Shown: positions 38,150 through 48,086, counted from the first letter of the stretch. The stretch is DNA of 64,000 nt from an uncultured Verrucomicrobiota bacterium (GCA_903907995.1 CAIVQH010000018.1:56755-120754), one strand, 5' to 3'. Translations and numbers: made by a program. Notes: generated from the letters alone by a model not told the origin.

Positions 38150-39547
38150 CTATTGCTTGGTCGGTGCCGGCACCAGCGGCAGCACGATACCGAACGTCGT
38201 GCCGCGCCCGATGCGGGTCTGGTAGAGCAGCGCGCCGCCATGCTTTTCCACGATGCGCCCGGCAATCGGCAGGCCCAATCCGGTACCTGATTCCTTGGTG
38301 CTGAAGAACGGGTCGAACAGCCGCTCCTGCACTTCCGTGGTCATGCCCTGGCCGTTGTCCGTGACTTCCAGAATGGCCACGTCGGTGGGCCGGCCAGCGA
38401 GATTCACCCGGTCGCGCCGGGCCCGCAGGGAGATGAGTCCGTCCGAGCCGATGGCATCGGCGGCGTTGCGGACGAGGTTGATGAGCACCTGCTTGATCAG
38501 GGCGGCGTCCACCGACACATGCAGTTCGGGCGAATTTTCCAGCACGAGCCGCACCTGCTGTTTTTCCAGCGCCGGCGCCATCAGCAACTGCACATCGCGC
38601 AGTGGGGCAGAGGCCAGAACGACCTCGGACTGCGGCTCCGCCGGTTTCGCGAACTGCAGCACGTCCTGCACGATCCGTTCGAGGCGGTCGATTTCCGCGC
38701 TGATCAGCCCCGCATCGGCGGACCCCGCCTGGTTGCCCCGGATATGCTTTCCGAGCGTGTACAGGCGGGCCTTGATCGAGGTGAGCGGGTTCCGGATCTC
38801 GTGGGCGATGCCGGCGGCGAGCATGCCGAGGGAGGCGAGCTTCTCCTGCCGCTCAAGCAGCACGGCGCTGTGCACCAGCTTGACCTGCAGCGGCGCGATG
38901 AAATCGCGGTGCAGCACGATCGCGAGTCCCGCTGCCAGCGCGAGCAGCAGGCCGACGCCGACGTAAAGCATCACCCGCAGGTGATCGAGGGAGGTGTTCG
39001 CCCGTTCGAGGAAGGATTCCTGGGCCTCACGGTGGGCATCGGCGAGCTGGATGCCGAGCTGCAGGAGCCGCTGGGCCTGCCGCTCAAACTCGGCGAGCTG
39101 CGAGAACGACGAGGCGGAAACGGTGGGCGGCTGCTGGTTGGAATGCACCCCCCGGGCGGCGCGCAGGTAATCGTCGTAGGCGTCGTTCAGCTGCTGCATC
39201 AGCACGCGTTCGCGGTCGGTGTTCAGTTTGGGGTTCTGCTCGTCGATCCAGCGGTCGAGCTGCTTGCCGGCCCGCTCGAAATCATCCCAGGTGCTGTTCT
39301 CCCGCAGCGCGGTGAAGCGCAGGATCGAGGCATTGAGGCTGAGCACGCTCTGCTGGAAGTGGTCGGCCAGCCGGAAGGTTTCCAGATGCCCCTCGGTGAG
39401 GCGGCCTTCCAATTCGGAAATCTGCCGCCAGGCGGTGGTCACGCCCCAGGCGGTCAGGGCGGCCATCAGCGCCAGCGCGGCGAGCAGCAGCAGCAGGCGC
39501 AGGCGGACGCCGAGATTGAACAACGTGGCTGGCTGTTTATCAGTCAT
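38150..39547 (-). CDS. Sensor histidine kinase (NtrB-like)
   Basis: H-box GIAHEIRNPLTSIKARL, N-box NLVRNAADAI, G-boxes DNGQGM and GTGLGLPIAGRIVEKHGG; two TM segments. Confidence 0.92.
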   Translation of the reverse strand: MTDKQPATLFNLGVRLRLLLLLAALALMAALTAWGVTTAWRQISELEGRLTEGHLETFRLADHFQQSVLSLNASILRFTALRENSTWDDFERAGKQLDRWIDEQNPKLNTDRERVLMQQLNDAYDDYLRAARGVHSNQQPPTVSASSFSQLAEFERQAQRLLQLGIQLADAHREAQESFLERANTSLDHLRVMLYVGVGLLLALAAGLAIVLHRDFIAPLQVKLVHSAVLLERQEKLASLGMLAAGIAHEIRNPLTSIKARLYTLGKHIRGNQAGSADAGLISAEIDRLERIVQDVLQFAKPAEPQSEVVLASAPLRDVQLLMAPALEKQQVRLVLENSPELHVSVDAALIKQVLINLVRNAADAIGSDGLISLRARRDRVNLAGRPTDVAILEVTDNGQGMTTEVQERLFDPFFSTKESGTGLGLPIAGRIVEKHGGALLYQTRIGRGTTFGIVLPLVPAPTKQ

Positions 39548-39830
39548 GCGGTAAGTGCTTGACCAGAGTTTCCATCAGGCTAGCCCGGACGCCGCTCCAG
39601 GTCTTCGCAAAAGCGCTCGGATATGCGGTGGCAGGTGGAAAGGCTCGGCGAGTTTGCCGCAGCGTAGCGGAACCCATGCCGAATGGACAGACGGTCCTTG
39701 TTGCACGGAAAATCGCGGGTGTTCGTCAATCCACGAGGTCGTTCGGGTGTTCTGGCGATGCTTGCATTATGGCGGCCGAGCGCCACTTTCGCGGCCTGCC
39801 TGGTTACCCGTTGGTCTGCACCGCACCTCC

Positions 39831-41393
39831 ATGATTATGAGCCACTTTTCCCGAAATCTCACTGGCTGTTTGGGACATTGGAAAGCCGCGACCTTGGCGA
39901 TTGCAATGATGCTGGGGACACCCGCTCTGTTGCTGGCCGCCGAGGCCTACGGGCCTTTTGAAGGCGAGAAGTCCGCGTGGCATGATGGCTTCGACCGTTA
40001 CGACTACGTGATGGACGAGGCGACGCTGGCCATCAGGCCGTTCAAGGCCCCGGAAGGTGAGCGCTTCGGCGTGCGCGATCCCGAGAAGGGCCAACGCCGG
40101 TGTCTCGTGATCGTCCCCAAACAGGCTGCGCCCGGCAACCCGTGGTCATGGCGGGGATGCTATTGGGACCATCAGCCGCAGACCGAGGTGGAGCTGCTCC
40201 GGCGCGGCTTTCACATCGCCTACATTTCCGCCAATGCGACCTTGCGGCCGGGCCGTGAGTGGGATGCCTGGTACGCCTTTCTCACGGAACAGCACGGCCT
40301 TTCCCGGAAACCCGCCTTCATCGGCATGAGCCGGGGCGGCGAGTATTCGTACACCTGGGCCACGGCGCATCCGCAGCAGGTGTCCTGCATCTATGCCGAC
40401 AACCCGGGCGGCAATCGCGAGATGCTGACGCGGCTTGGCGATCTGGCCACGAATGACGTGCCGCTGCTGCATGTCGTCGGGAGCATCGATCCGCTGCTGG
40501 GCCGCTTCTCCTCGACCATCGAGAACATCTACCAGCAGTACGGCGGACGCATTTCGGTGATGATGAAGGACGGCGCGGCCCATCATCCCCACAGCCTGCA
40601 CGATCCCACCCCCATCGCGGATTTCATCGAGCAGAGCGTGCGGGCAACCCCGAGTGCGGCGCCGGATTATCTTGCGGGACGGATCACGCACACCTCGTTT
40701 TACAGCACGGAAAATTATTACCGCGACTTCCCGAAGGAAGGGACCGACATCACCTGTCGCGGCGCGATCTTCTCCGCATGCTACGACCGCTATTCGTTCG
40801 AACTGGCGGGCGTGGAAGGAGCCATCACGGTCACGATCCCGAAGATGCCCGCTCCAGGAAAACCGTGGGTGTTCCGCTCTGAATTCGTAGGGCGCGACGC
40901 CGTGGTGGATCTGGCGCTGCTGGCCAGGGGCTTTCACATCGTCACCGGGCCGGTCTCCTACAACATGGATGGGCCCTCGCTGGCGCATTGGAACGCCGCG
41001 TACCAGTACCTGGTCGCGCATGGCTTCTCGCCGAAGCCGGTGCTGGAAGGCGCCGGCCGCGCGGCCGGCGACGCCTACGCCTGGTCCGTGGAAAATCCGG
41101 ACAAGGTGTCCTGCATCTATGCGGAAAATCCCGTGCTCCGCAGCTTCATGTCGAAGACGCCGCTGATCGACCGGCTCAACGTCTTGGCCGGAGCCAAAGT
41201 GCCGCTGCTCCACGTGTGCGGGAGCCTTGATCCCGCCTTCACGACGCAAACCGGCGAAGTCAAACGCCGATACGAAGGGATCGGCGGATCAATCCGCGTG
41301 ATCGTGCAGGAAGGGCAGGGCCACTATCCGCTCGCGCCGCGTGACCCGAATCCCGTGGTGGATTTCATCACGGGTACAATCGCTTCCAAGTGA
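39831..41393 (+). CDS. Secreted tandem-domain alpha/beta hydrolase-like protein
   Basis: Signal peptide; repeat 1 GMSRGG...HVVGSIDP...GAAHHPHS and repeat 2 GAGRAAG...HVCGSLDP...GQGHYPLAP. Confidence 0.75.
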   Translation: MIMSHFSRNLTGCLGHWKAATLAIAMMLGTPALLLAAEAYGPFEGEKSAWHDGFDRYDYVMDEATLAIRPFKAPEGERFGVRDPEKGQRRCLVIVPKQAAPGNPWSWRGCYWDHQPQTEVELLRRGFHIAYISANATLRPGREWDAWYAFLTEQHGLSRKPAFIGMSRGGEYSYTWATAHPQQVSCIYADNPGGNREMLTRLGDLATNDVPLLHVVGSIDPLLGRFSSTIENIYQQYGGRISVMMKDGAAHHPHSLHDPTPIADFIEQSVRATPSAAPDYLAGRITHTSFYSTENYYRDFPKEGTDITCRGAIFSACYDRYSFELAGVEGAITVTIPKMPAPGKPWVFRSEFVGRDAVVDLALLARGFHIVTGPVSYNMDGPSLAHWNAAYQYLVAHGFSPKPVLEGAGRAAGDAYAWSVENPDKVSCIYAENPVLRSFMSKTPLIDRLNVLAGAKVPLLHVCGSLDPAFTTQTGEVKRRYEGIGGSIRVIVQEGQGHYPLAPRDPNPVVDFITGTIASK

Positions 41394-41451
41394 GAGCGAA
41401 ACTTGCCGGTACGGGCTGAAACCCTGACGAGCTTCACGATTTTTCGACCGG

Positions 41452-41814
41452 TCACGCACGGGTTCCCTTTTCCCATTTCAACCCCCAATCACGCATCTCC
41501 TTCAGCATGGGCCCAAGGGCTTTTCCCTTCGGGGTGAGCTGATACGCACGGTGTTTGGTGCCATCGGCGGCGGGGATCTGCGCGATGATCTCGTGCTGCT
41601 GGAGGCGGACGAGACGTTCGCTCAGGATGTTTGTGGGAATGCCCTCGGGCGAGGCGCTGAAATCCTTGAAGCGCGTGCGCCCCAACAGCAGGTCACGGAT
41701 GACCAGCAGCGACCAGCGGTCGCCGAGGATGTCGAGCGAGCATGCTACGGGGCAGGGGGAGCGCCGTGCGGCGCTGTCCGGTTTGCGTGAACGGGTTGGC
41801 TTGGTTTTGGCCAC
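41452..41814 (-). CDS. HxlR family winged-helix transcriptional regulator
   Basis: CPVACSLDILGDRWSLLVIRDLLLGRTRFKDFSASPEGIPTNILSERLVRLQQHEII; GTG start. Confidence 0.92.
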   Translation of the reverse strand: MAKTKPTRSRKPDSAARRSPCPVACSLDILGDRWSLLVIRDLLLGRTRFKDFSASPEGIPTNILSERLVRLQQHEIIAQIPAADGTKHRAYQLTPKGKALGPMLKEMRDWGLKWEKGTRA

Positions 41815-41837
41815 GCAGCGAAGGTGGCAGAACAGTC

Positions 41838-41876
41838 ACTTGCAATCTACAAGTAAAATGCTTGCTGAATGCAAGT
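41838..41876. promoter_or_regulatory. Candidate HxlR operator
   Basis: ACTTGCA-N25-TGCAAGT with internal ACAAGT and GCTTGC half-sites, between divergent genes. Confidence 0.5.
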
Positions 41877-42492
41877 AACTTGGCATTCTCGTCGCGTGCG
41901 ATCAAAAACCAAAAATGCCGAACCCCGATTGGCCCCGCCCGGGGCCGGGCTGCCCAAGCCCGAACTGCTCATCGCCCGTCTGCTGATGGAGTGGCAGCGA
42001 CGGACGGGTAGCCGCGAGTCCTTCAGCCGCCGGTTCCAGCAGGAGCGCGAGGCGATCCGGCAACTGGTCCATTCATGCGATGAAGCGGCGGCGACGAAGC
42101 GCGTGCTGATCCGGCGACCGCCCGGTTTGGAGGACAGCAGCCGCTACTGGTCCGTGTGGATGACGCTGGATCACCTGCGGATTGTGAACACTCAGATCGC
42201 GGGGGTGATCCGGTCGCTGGCGCGGGGCGTTGTTCCGCCCGGCGTGGCCAGCACCGCGGCGGTGAAACCGGGTGCGGAACTGACGGCGGATGTCGTCAGC
42301 GCCTACGAAAAAGCCTGCGATCTTGTGGAAACCACCGTGGCAGCGGCAACCGACCTGAAGACCGGTGTCCGCTTCCCCCATCCGTGGTTTGGACCTTTGG
42401 ATGCCCTGGGATGGTATGCGATGGCCGGCACGCACATGGGGCTCCACCGGGGACAGATCGAGCGAATCTTGCAGGGGCTACCGGGAAAATGA
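41869..42492 (+). CDS. DinB-superfamily protein
   Basis: YWSVWMTLDHLRIVNTQIAGVI ... WYAMAGTHMGLHRGQIERIL; start uncertain. Confidence 0.7.
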   Translation: MQVTWHSRRVRSKTKNAEPRLAPPGAGLPKPELLIARLLMEWQRRTGSRESFSRRFQQEREAIRQLVHSCDEAAATKRVLIRRPPGLEDSSRYWSVWMTLDHLRIVNTQIAGVIRSLARGVVPPGVASTAAVKPGAELTADVVSAYEKACDLVETTVAAATDLKTGVRFPHPWFGPLDALGWYAMAGTHMGLHRGQIERILQGLPGK

Positions 42493-42579
42493 GGGCGGTG
42501 CCGGCCCTGCAGCGGCATTCGCTGCGGCGGCTCTGACATTACCCTGGTGGAAGCCGGCCCAGGTCGATCAGCTCCGGGA

Positions 42580-43041
42580 TTAGCTCTTGGGCGGCCACAC
42601 CGCTCCGGCAAGTTCCTTCGGCAATTGCTTCGGGTCCACCGGATAGATCAGCGACATGTCGGGCTTGCTCGTGGCACCGGGCAGGAACTCCGTCTCTTCC
42701 GGAGCACCCAAAATGAGCCAGAGCACCTCGGAATCGGTGTCGTTGAACACCTGGCGCAGTTCGCCCGGACCGACCAGCAGGCCACCATGCTTCGGCACGG
42801 TGAGCGTCTGTTCGCCCACGCGGATGCGGCCGGTGCCTACCAGCACGAAGTAAAATTCCTCTTGCCGGATGTGCTTGTGGAGCGTGTTGGCGCTTTTCGG
42901 CGGCATCCGCCAGAGCCGCGCGCTGAGGTTTTCGCTGCCCGTGCGCTCCAGAAAATCCGCGTTGGGAATTCTCATCAGGTTGGAGAGCCGCCAGGTGAGG
43001 TCTTCCGGCCGGATCAGAAAATGGCCTGCAATCGGTTTCAT
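42580..43041 (-). CDS. Cupin domain-containing protein
   Basis: LHKHIRQEEFYFVLVGTGRIRVGEQTLTVPKHGGLLVGPGELRQVFND. Confidence 0.9.
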   Translation of the reverse strand: MKPIAGHFLIRPEDLTWRLSNLMRIPNADFLERTGSENLSARLWRMPPKSANTLHKHIRQEEFYFVLVGTGRIRVGEQTLTVPKHGGLLVGPGELRQVFNDTDSEVLWLILGAPEETEFLPGATSKPDMSLIYPVDPKQLPKELAGAVWPPKS

Positions 43042-43160
43042 CTCGGCCCGATTTCAAACCCGTGGAAACCGGCGGACAAGCGTGATCGGAAGGGTGCGAT
43101 CCCAAGGTTAATGTCGCAAAGGGATTGCGGGCAGACCGAGAAGGGCGAGAGTCGGCAGCC

Positions 43161-44411
43161 ATGGATGTCCGTGAACTCGTTCCTGCGCTCGAAACCCGGC
43201 TGCCGGCCACGCTGGATCTGCTGAAGCAGATGGTGGACCTGAACAGCTGGACGGAAAACCGCGACGGCGTGAACCGGCTCGGCCGGCTCACGGCGGACGC
43301 GTTCGCCAATCTGGGCTTCACCGCCGAATTCGTGCCGTCCGTGAATCCGGCCTATGGCGACCACGTGTTTCTGTGGCGGCCGGGTAATTCCTCCAAGTCC
43401 GTGGCACTGGTGGCGCATCTGGACACGGTGTTCCCGCCCGACGAGGAGGCGCGGAATGATTTCCGTTGGCGGCCGGAAGGCGACCGCATTTACGGGCCGG
43501 GCACCGAGGACATCAAAGGGGGCACGGCGCTGATGTGGCTGGTGCTGCATGGGCTGCGCGAGCGCGATCCGGTGGCCTTTGACGACATGAACTGGCGGTT
43601 GTGCTGGAATTCGTCGGAGGAAGTGCTGTCGGCTGATTTTGGCGCACTATGCCGCCAGCGCTTCGGAACGGAAACCTTGGCCGCGCTTGTCTTCGAGGCG
43701 GAGGGAAGGGCCGGTGCGGAACGGCGGGTGGTCGTCGCCCGTAAAGGCCGGGGGACGTGGAAGCTGGCCGTGGCCGGTCGCGGCGCCCATGCGGGCGGGC
43801 GGCACGCGACGGGGGCCAATGCCATCGTGCAGCTCGGGACCACCGTCCAAAAGGTGGCCGCACTGACGCATTACGCCCGGCAGCTTACCTTCAATGTCGC
43901 AGCCGTATCCGGTGGCGGCGGGCTGAACCGGGTGCCGCACGCGGCGACGGCGGCGGGGGAGTTCCGCGCGTTTGATCCCGAAGTCTATGCCTCAGCCAAG
44001 GCGGCCTTGCTTGCTCTTGGCGGACCCGGCGAGGTCCGGAGCGTGGAGGACGGCCACGCCTGCGAAGTGACCGTCGAAGTCACCGACGAAAGTTCACCCT
44101 GGCCGCGCAATGCCGGGACGGACCGTCTGCTCGCCCTCTGGCAGGAGGCGGGTGAGGTGGTTGGCGTGCCGGTGGGCAGCGAGTCGCGGGGCGGCCTGAG
44201 CGATGGCAACCAGCTCTGGGACTTAGTGCCCACGCTCGACGGGCTCGGTCCCACCGGGGACAACGCCCACTGCTCGGAACGGAGCGCCGACGGCTCCAAA
44301 CTGCCGGAGTACGTGGAGCCCGGTTCCTTCGTGCCCAAGGCGGCCGTGAACATCGTCGCCCTACAGCGGCTGATCGCGGGAGCGGGCTCAGGACGGAGCG
44401 CGGCTCCGTGA
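43161..44411 (+). CDS. M20 family metallopeptidase
   Basis: VALVAHLDTVFP, YGPGTEDIKGGTALM, WNSSEEVLSADF, GRGAHAGGRHATGANAI. Confidence 0.9.
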   Translation: MDVRELVPALETRLPATLDLLKQMVDLNSWTENRDGVNRLGRLTADAFANLGFTAEFVPSVNPAYGDHVFLWRPGNSSKSVALVAHLDTVFPPDEEARNDFRWRPEGDRIYGPGTEDIKGGTALMWLVLHGLRERDPVAFDDMNWRLCWNSSEEVLSADFGALCRQRFGTETLAALVFEAEGRAGAERRVVVARKGRGTWKLAVAGRGAHAGGRHATGANAIVQLGTTVQKVAALTHYARQLTFNVAAVSGGGGLNRVPHAATAAGEFRAFDPEVYASAKAALLALGGPGEVRSVEDGHACEVTVEVTDESSPWPRNAGTDRLLALWQEAGEVVGVPVGSESRGGLSDGNQLWDLVPTLDGLGPTGDNAHCSERSADGSKLPEYVEPGSFVPKAAVNIVALQRLIAGAGSGRSAAP

Positions 44412-44502
44412 GCCGCAGCAACTTTCCTGACATGGCAGGCTGGAAAAACGCGAACGCATCCGGCTACGCAGCCTGCTGCGGCTCACAGAGCCGCGCTCCG
44501 TC
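44391..44502. repeat. REP-like inverted doublet B, overlapping the 3' end of the M20 peptidase
   Basis: GGACGGAGCGCGGCTCCGTGAGCCGCAGCA ... TGCTGCGGCTCACAGAGCCGCGCTCCGTC. Confidence 0.85.
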
Positions 44503-44591
44503 TGCTGCCGGGTCGCTTGCATCTGCCGACTGAGACCGCAGTTTTCCGCCATTGACGCGGGGACGCACGACGCAAAACCTCCGCGCCTCCT

Positions 44592-46139
44592 ATGGCGAAA
44601 ATTACGCGCGCACTGCTTTCCGTTTCCGACAAGACCGGCCTCGTTCCTTTCGCCCGGGTGCTGGCCGAGGCCGGCGTGGAGCTGGTCTCGACCGGCGGCA
44701 CGGCGAAGGCGCTGCGAGCGGAAGGGCTGAGGGTCATCGAGCTGAGCGATTACACGGGCTTTCCCGAGATGCTGGATGGCCGGGTGAAGACGCTGCACCC
44801 CAAGGTCCACGGCGGCCTGTTGCACATCCGGGACAACGCCGAACATGTGGCCACGGTGGGGAAACACGGCATCCCGCCGATCGATCTCGTGGTGGTGAAC
44901 CTCTACCCGTTTGAGCAGACCGTGGCGAAACCGGATGTGTCACTGCACGACGCCATCGAGAACATCGACATCGGCGGGCCATCCATGCTTCGCAGTGCCG
45001 CGAAGAACCACGACTCGGTCACCGTCATCGTGGACCCGGCGGACTACGCGCCCGTGGCCGAACAGGTGAAGGCGTCCGGCGAGACCACTCTGGAGCTGCG
45101 CCGCAAGCTGGCGGCCAAGGTCTATGCCCGCACGGCAGCCTACGACGCAGCCATCGCGGCCCATCTGACCAAGGCGTTCTCGGGCGGGACCGAACCGCTC
45201 CCGACGCTCGCGATCAGCGCGCCGCTCGCGCAGCCGCTGCGCTACGGTGAAAACCCGCACCAGAAGGCCGCGCTTTACGGCAAGTTCCGCGACTACTTCA
45301 CGCAGCTCCACGGGAAGGAGCTTTCGTACAATAACATCCTGGACCTCACCGCCGCCGCCGCGCTCATCGCGGAGTTCACGGGCGACGCGCCGACCCTGGC
45401 CATCCTCAAACACTCCAACCCGTGCGGCGTGGGGCAGGGCGGCTCACTGCGCGAGGCCTGGGACCATGCCTTTGCGACCGACCGGCAGGCACCTTTCGGT
45501 GGCATCATCGCGGTGAACCAGACCCTCGACCGCGCCTGCGCCGAGGCCATCGCGGAAATTTTCAGCGAGGTGATCGTCGCCCCGGACTTCACGCCGGAAG
45601 CCCTCGCGCTGCTTCAGCAGAAGAAGAACCTGCGCCTGCTCAAGGTGCTGAAGAACCCGGTCACCGCCCTGCCGTTCGATGTCCGCAGCGTCGGCGCAGA
45701 GTCGTACCTCTGGCAGGAGCGCGACCTCAAGACCACGACCGCAGCGGATTTGAAGGTCGTGACCAAGCGCGCGCCGTCGGAGGCCGAGCTGAAGGCGATG
45801 CTCTTCGGCTGGCGGGTGGTGAAACACCTGAAGTCGAACGCCATCGCCTATACCGCGAGCGACCGCACGCTGGGACTCGGTGCCGGCCAGATGAGCCGCA
45901 TCGATTCCAGCCGGATCGCCGTGTGGAAGGCGGGCGAGGCGAAGCTGGCGCTGGCGGGCAGCGTGGTGTGCAGCGACGCCTTCTTCCCATTCCCGGACGG
46001 ACTCATTGCCGCAGCGGAAGCCGGCGCGACCGCGGCCATCCAGCCCGGCGGCTCGGTCCGTGATCCGGAAGTCATCAAGGCCGCCGACGAGCGCGGCATG
46101 GCGATGGTCTTCACCGGTCATCGGCATTTCCGGCACTGA
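44592..46139 (+). CDS. purH: Bifunctional AICAR formyltransferase/IMP cyclohydrolase
   Basis: [70 protein letters not shown]. Confidence 0.95.
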   Translation: MAKITRALLSVSDKTGLVPFARVLAEAGVELVSTGGTAKALRAEGLRVIELSDYTGFPEMLDGRVKTLHPKVHGGLLHIRDNAEHVATVGKHGIPPIDLVVVNLYPFEQTVAKPDVSLHDAIENIDIGGPSMLRSAAKNHDSVTVIVDPADYAPVAEQVKASGETTLELRRKLAAKVYARTAAYDAAIAAHLTKAFSGGTEPLPTLAISAPLAQPLRYGENPHQKAALYGKFRDYFTQLHGKELSYNNILDLTAAAALIAEFTGDAPTLAILKHSNPCGVGQGGSLREAWDHAFATDRQAPFGGIIAVNQTLDRACAEAIAEIFSEVIVAPDFTPEALALLQQKKNLRLLKVLKNPVTALPFDVRSVGAESYLWQERDLKTTTAADLKVVTKRAPSEAELKAMLFGWRVVKHLKSNAIAYTASDRTLGLGAGQMSRIDSSRIAVWKAGEAKLALAGSVVCSDAFFPFPDGLIAAAEAGATAAIQPGGSVRDPEVIKAADERGMAMVFTGHRHFRH

Positions 46140-46158
46140 AAGTGCGGATACGTGCAGT

Positions 46159-46542
46159 ATGAGTGTGCCGAGTTACAAACGCCTGACGGTTGCGCTCGGC
46201 ATCCTGTCACTTGGACTGCTGTTGGTGTCTGGCGGCCTCTTTTGGAATTACGGCTGGCTTAAGGTCCGGGTCGCATTTGCCAGTGACCAGATGGAAATCT
46301 TTGACGATATGCGCACGAAAGCCCTGCAGAGCGAGCCGGTGGAGGCGGCCGGCTTTCTGGAGTATGCCGTCTGGTATTATCCTTCCGGAACCAAGCAGGA
46401 GACCGGCTCAAGGCTGGATCGCCTGGTTGAGAACAGGCGGTCGGAAGTCGTGCGCGACATTCTCGCCCATCTTCGTGCCAAAACCGCTGAAGATTTGGGA
46501 TCAGTTCCCGAACCCTGGATTCTGAAGTACGCGAAGAAGTAA
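46159..46542 (+). CDS. Hypothetical membrane-anchored protein
   Basis: 127 aa from ATG 46159, single N-terminal TM. Confidence 0.55.
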   Translation: MSVPSYKRLTVALGILSLGLLLVSGGLFWNYGWLKVRVAFASDQMEIFDDMRTKALQSEPVEAAGFLEYAVWYYPSGTKQETGSRLDRLVENRRSEVVRDILAHLRAKTAEDLGSVPEPWILKYAKK

Positions 46543-46577
46543 CGGTGCCAGCGCGCGGACGAGGACGCCCGTGCGCC

Positions 46578-47030
46578 TCATTCAGCGGGTGGAACGAGTT
46601 GCGGCGCGTTGTCGGCCTGCAGCGGGTTCACGATGAAATCCTGCGATACGATCCTCCCGCGCCAGTTCCCGATGAGAATGAGCGCGCTGGTGACATCGAA
46701 GCTTTCATGCCGGGCCGGGTACTGGCGGAGGTTCGCCTCAGCGAGATTGAACAGCGCCACGGAAGGCCGGAGCCGCTGCTTTTGCAGGTGCACGAAGGCG
46801 CCGGCGAGCTGGATCAGCCCCTTGTAGTAGGCGTAGTTAGCGCCTGTCTTTCCTTGGGCGAGCCAGAGCTCCTCCAGCACATCGTGCGCCTCGTAGAAAA
46901 GTTGGGTGTTGAAACAGTCGAAATAGCCCAGATAGTGCGCGTCGAAGCCGCGCCCCTCGTTTCCGGCGATGAGGGCGGCGATCTTGGCGGATTTCTTCGA
47001 CACGCGGCGGAGCGTAAATTCAAAACTCAA
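46578..47030 (-). CDS. DUF309-like protein
   Basis: YFDCFNTQLFYEAHDVLEELWLAQGKTGANYAYYKGLIQLAGAFVHLQKQRLRP. Confidence 0.8.
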   Translation of the reverse strand: MSFEFTLRRVSKKSAKIAALIAGNEGRGFDAHYLGYFDCFNTQLFYEAHDVLEELWLAQGKTGANYAYYKGLIQLAGAFVHLQKQRLRPSVALFNLAEANLRQYPARHESFDVTSALILIGNWRGRIVSQDFIVNPLQADNAPQLVPPAE

Positions 47031-47113
47031 AATTCAAAATTCAAACCGGATGCGAAAGGCATTCGATGTGCCTGTCCTGGAACTTCCCGCCTTTGAACTT
47101 TGAGCTTTGAGCT
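47017..47113. repeat. Inverted doublet of A/T-rich repeat F
   Basis: AAATTCAAAACTCAAAATTCAAAATTCAAA ... CTTTGAACTTTGAGCTTTGAGCTT. Confidence 0.6.
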
Positions 47114-47147
47114 TCCCATCCTCTTTCCCTTACAAACACCGCTCGAG

Positions 47148-48056
47148 ATGTCCGCCAAAACCGCTTCGAACGCGTTCGATCTTTCCACCTGGGTTGCCAG
47201 CCGCTCCAAAACCGTGGATGCGGCGCTGGACCGCTTTCTGCCCAAGGCCAGCGCCAAGCCCGCCACCATCCACAAGGCCATGCGCTATTCGCTCTTCGCG
47301 GGCGGCAAGCGGATGCGCCCCGCGCTGGTGCTGGCTGCGGCCGAAGCCTGCGGCGGTAAAGAGGAGGCAGCGCTGCCGCTCGCGTGCGCGGTCGAGTGCA
47401 TCCACACCTATTCGCTGATCCACGACGATCTGCCGGGCATGGACAACGACGATTTCCGCCGGGGCAAGCCGACGAACCACAAGGTCTTCGGCGAAGGCAT
47501 CGCGGTGTTGGCCGGCGACGCGCTGCTCACGCAGGCCTTCGAGATCGCGGCGCTCGCGAAGGGCTGGCCGCGCTATTCCCACCGTGACCTAGTGTTGGAG
47601 ATCGCCAAGGCCTCGGGATCGCTTCAGCTCATTGCCGGGCAGGTCGCCGACCTGGAAGGCGAGGGGAAGGATCTGTCCGTGCCGCAACTGCGCTACATTC
47701 ATGAGCGCAAAACGAGCGCGCTGCTGTGCTGCTCGGTGCGGCTCGGCGGCATGAGCGCGAATTGCACACCGGTGCAGCTCCAGGCGCTGACCGACTTCGG
47801 CTACAACGTGGGACTGGCCTTCCAGGTCATCGACGACATTCTGGATGTCACGCAGTCCTCCGAGAAACTGGGCAAAACCGCCGGCAAGGACGTGGCCGCG
47901 CAGAAGGCCACCTACCCGCGTCTCGTCGGGTTGGAGAAATCCAAGAAGATTGCGGCGCAGCTCACGCAGAAGGCCTATGCCGCGCTGAAGCCCTTCAAGG
48001 GCAAAGCCGTGGCGCTCGAGGCGCTTGCCCGCTACCTGCTGGAACGGGACCGCTGA
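47148..48056 (+). CDS. ispA: Polyprenyl synthetase (farnesyl/geranylgeranyl diphosphate synthase family)
   Basis: GGKRMRPALVLAAAEACGG, HTYSLIHDDLPGMDNDDFRRGKPTNHKVFGEG, DDILD. Confidence 0.92.
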   Translation: MSAKTASNAFDLSTWVASRSKTVDAALDRFLPKASAKPATIHKAMRYSLFAGGKRMRPALVLAAAEACGGKEEAALPLACAVECIHTYSLIHDDLPGMDNDDFRRGKPTNHKVFGEGIAVLAGDALLTQAFEIAALAKGWPRYSHRDLVLEIAKASGSLQLIAGQVADLEGEGKDLSVPQLRYIHERKTSALLCCSVRLGGMSANCTPVQLQALTDFGYNVGLAFQVIDDILDVTQSSEKLGKTAGKDVAAQKATYPRLVGLEKSKKIAAQLTQKAYAALKPFKGKAVALEALARYLLERDR

Positions 48057-48086
48057 GGCTCGCCGTCCGGCGGGTTTTCCAGGCAG

